Shown here one piece after another: positions 5,381 to 6,119 of a stretch of 6,119 nucleotides of DNA. The notes below the pieces were generated by a model, which ran no database searches, was not told where the DNA came from, and worked only from the letters and a program-made list of their open reading frames with translations. The translations under genes and the position numbers were made by a program. Position 1 is the stretch's first letter, and the number at the start of each line of letters is the position of its first letter. The DNA is from CAYLSO01 sp964386525 (GTDB lineage: Bacteria; Eisenbacteria; RBG-16-71-46; DASYSL01): positions 1 through 6,119 of the forward strand of contig CAYLSO010000216.1 in the NCBI GenBank assembly GCA_964386525.1, written 5' to 3'.

Positions 5381-6119
5381 ATGCGCAAGATGACCATCGC
5401 TGTCTCGCTGGCTCTCCTGGCACCCGTCCCGGCCCTCGCGACCGATCGGAACTGCCTGGCCGAGGCCTCCGCCCGCCTGTCGCCGGGAAGCAGTCTGGTC
5501 GTCGTCTGCCGCAACGGCATGGTGCTGCCCGCCCGCCTGGTGGAGGCGGACCTGGCCGAGCGGGTGCTCAAGGTCACGGCCGGCGAGGGTGACAGCGCGC
5601 GGGCGCTCGCCATCGCGTGCGCTGACCTGCGGGAGATCCGTTACCAGGCGCCCGGCAAGGTCAAGGCCGGCTGGATGGTGCTGGGCCTACTGGGCGGTGG
5701 GGTGGTCGGCGGCCTGCTCGGCTACGCGGCGGATCCCCCGGACCCGGGAGGCTTCGTCGACTTTGGCGGAGCCCCCGCGGGCGTCGCGGTCGGAGCCGGT
5801 ATCGGGCTCCTGCTGGGGGCGGTGATCCCTGTCGCCACTCCAACCACGAGGCGCATCATGATCACCGACGATCCGGGTCCGGTGGCGACTCCGAGCCGCC
5901 CATCCGACGCCCCCATGAACTCGGACAATCCGCTCCCCGTGACGACTCCCAGAAGCCGATCGGGCGGAACCAGCTGGAGCGGCAGGGCGCCGCCGACCTG
6001 CCGGGACTTCATCCTCACCGAAACGGCGCTGACCCTTCGCCTACGCGGGGATCTCCCGAGCACGGCAACGGCGGTCACGTGGGACCTGGGCTACATGCGA
6101 AACGTAGCATCGCATTCCG
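5381..6119 (+). CDS. Exported glycine-zipper-like protein of unknown function (3' end outside window)
   Basis: The frame is open from the ATG at 5381 to the window end (246 codons, no stop), so the protein is incomplete. Residues 1-20 are a signal peptide ending in ALA before T21, so it is exported. Residues about 38-88 form a compact beta-rich segment (CRNGMVLPARLVEADLAERVLKV, then IACADLREIRY) that looks like a small barrel with a G-x-x-x-x-A-R-L-V turn. Cysteines at 25, 43 and 80 could be oxidised in the periplasm. Two hydrophobic glycine-rich stretches follow, at about 97-116 (LGLLGGGVVGGLLGY) and 131-150 (GVAVGAGIGLLLGAVIP), resembling glycine-zipper membrane hairpins. Then comes a Pro/Ser/Thr/Arg-rich linker with three PV(A/T)TP motifs at 150, 167 and 186, and a further domain containing a Cys near 208. 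I recognise no named family. Outer-membrane or inner-membrane insertion is inferred. The gene is divergent from hemerythrin-PAS and has a strong but possibly occluded ribosome binding site. Confidence 0.82.
   Translation, partial: MRKMTIAVSLALLAPVPALATDRNCLAEASARLSPGSSLVVVCRNGMVLPARLVEADLAERVLKVTAGEGDSARALAIACADLREIRYQAPGKVKAGWMVLGLLGGGVVGGLLGYAADPPDPGGFVDFGGAPAGVAVGAGIGLLLGAVIPVATPTTRRIMITDDPGPVATPSRPSDAPMNSDNPLPVTTPRSRSGGTSWSGRAPPTCRDFILTETALTLRLRGDLPSTATAVTWDLGYMRNVASHS

Noticed and set aside
5110..5613. Minus-strand frame of 167 codons spanning the intergenic region and the start of the 5381 gene
   Set aside because: It is antisense to a frame with a signal peptide and near-perfect Shine-Dalgarno, and its product has no recognisable pattern.

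Overview
The window is a 6.1 kb piece of a GC-rich bacterial chromosome carrying six protein genes, two of which run off the window ends. No phage, transposon, CRISPR or intact RNA gene is visible. The organism cannot be named from this sequence. Secreted proteins with Ig-like surface domains (one with the PNGGExW...ITW signature), a DUF4382 lipoprotein and GC-rich codon use would fit an uncultured Gram-negative lineage such as Eisenbacteria, Krumholzibacteriota or Gemmatimonadota. That placement is inference.

Left part, all on the minus strand. Bases 1-1230 hold the N-terminal 410 codons of a secreted metallo-beta-lactamase-fold hydrolase of the ComEC/Rec2 type, followed by an Ig-like domain that is cut by the window edge. 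Upstream of it, and read in the same direction, is a two-gene unit 12 bases apart: a DUF4382 lipoprotein with a C-terminal carboxypeptidase-regulatory-like domain (1990-2787), then a small secreted Cys-rich beta-sandwich protein (1440-1976). A candidate terminator follows this pair, and a candidate promoter for the hydrolase lies just after it. All three proteins are exported, so this half looks like cell-envelope or extracellular accessory DNA.

Middle part. glpX (class II fructose-1,6-bisphosphatase, gluconeogenesis) is on the plus strand at 3080-4066. It converges on a hemerythrin-PAS protein on the minus strand (4102-5049), a likely di-iron O2/NO or redox sensor with no output domain. A GC-rich hairpin lies between the two stop codons and may end transcription from both sides.

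Right part. A 331-base divergent spacer (5050-5380) contains three inverted repeats clustered on the candidate hemerythrin-PAS promoter. It also contains an 8-bp hairpin whose 3' arm contains the Shine-Dalgarno core of the next gene. That gene (5381 to the window end, plus strand) encodes an exported protein of unknown function with two glycine-zipper-like hydrophobic segments.

The genes do not form one pathway. The points most worth a second look are regulatory: the hidden ribosome binding site at 5346-5373 and the three-dyad promoter at 5084-5150.
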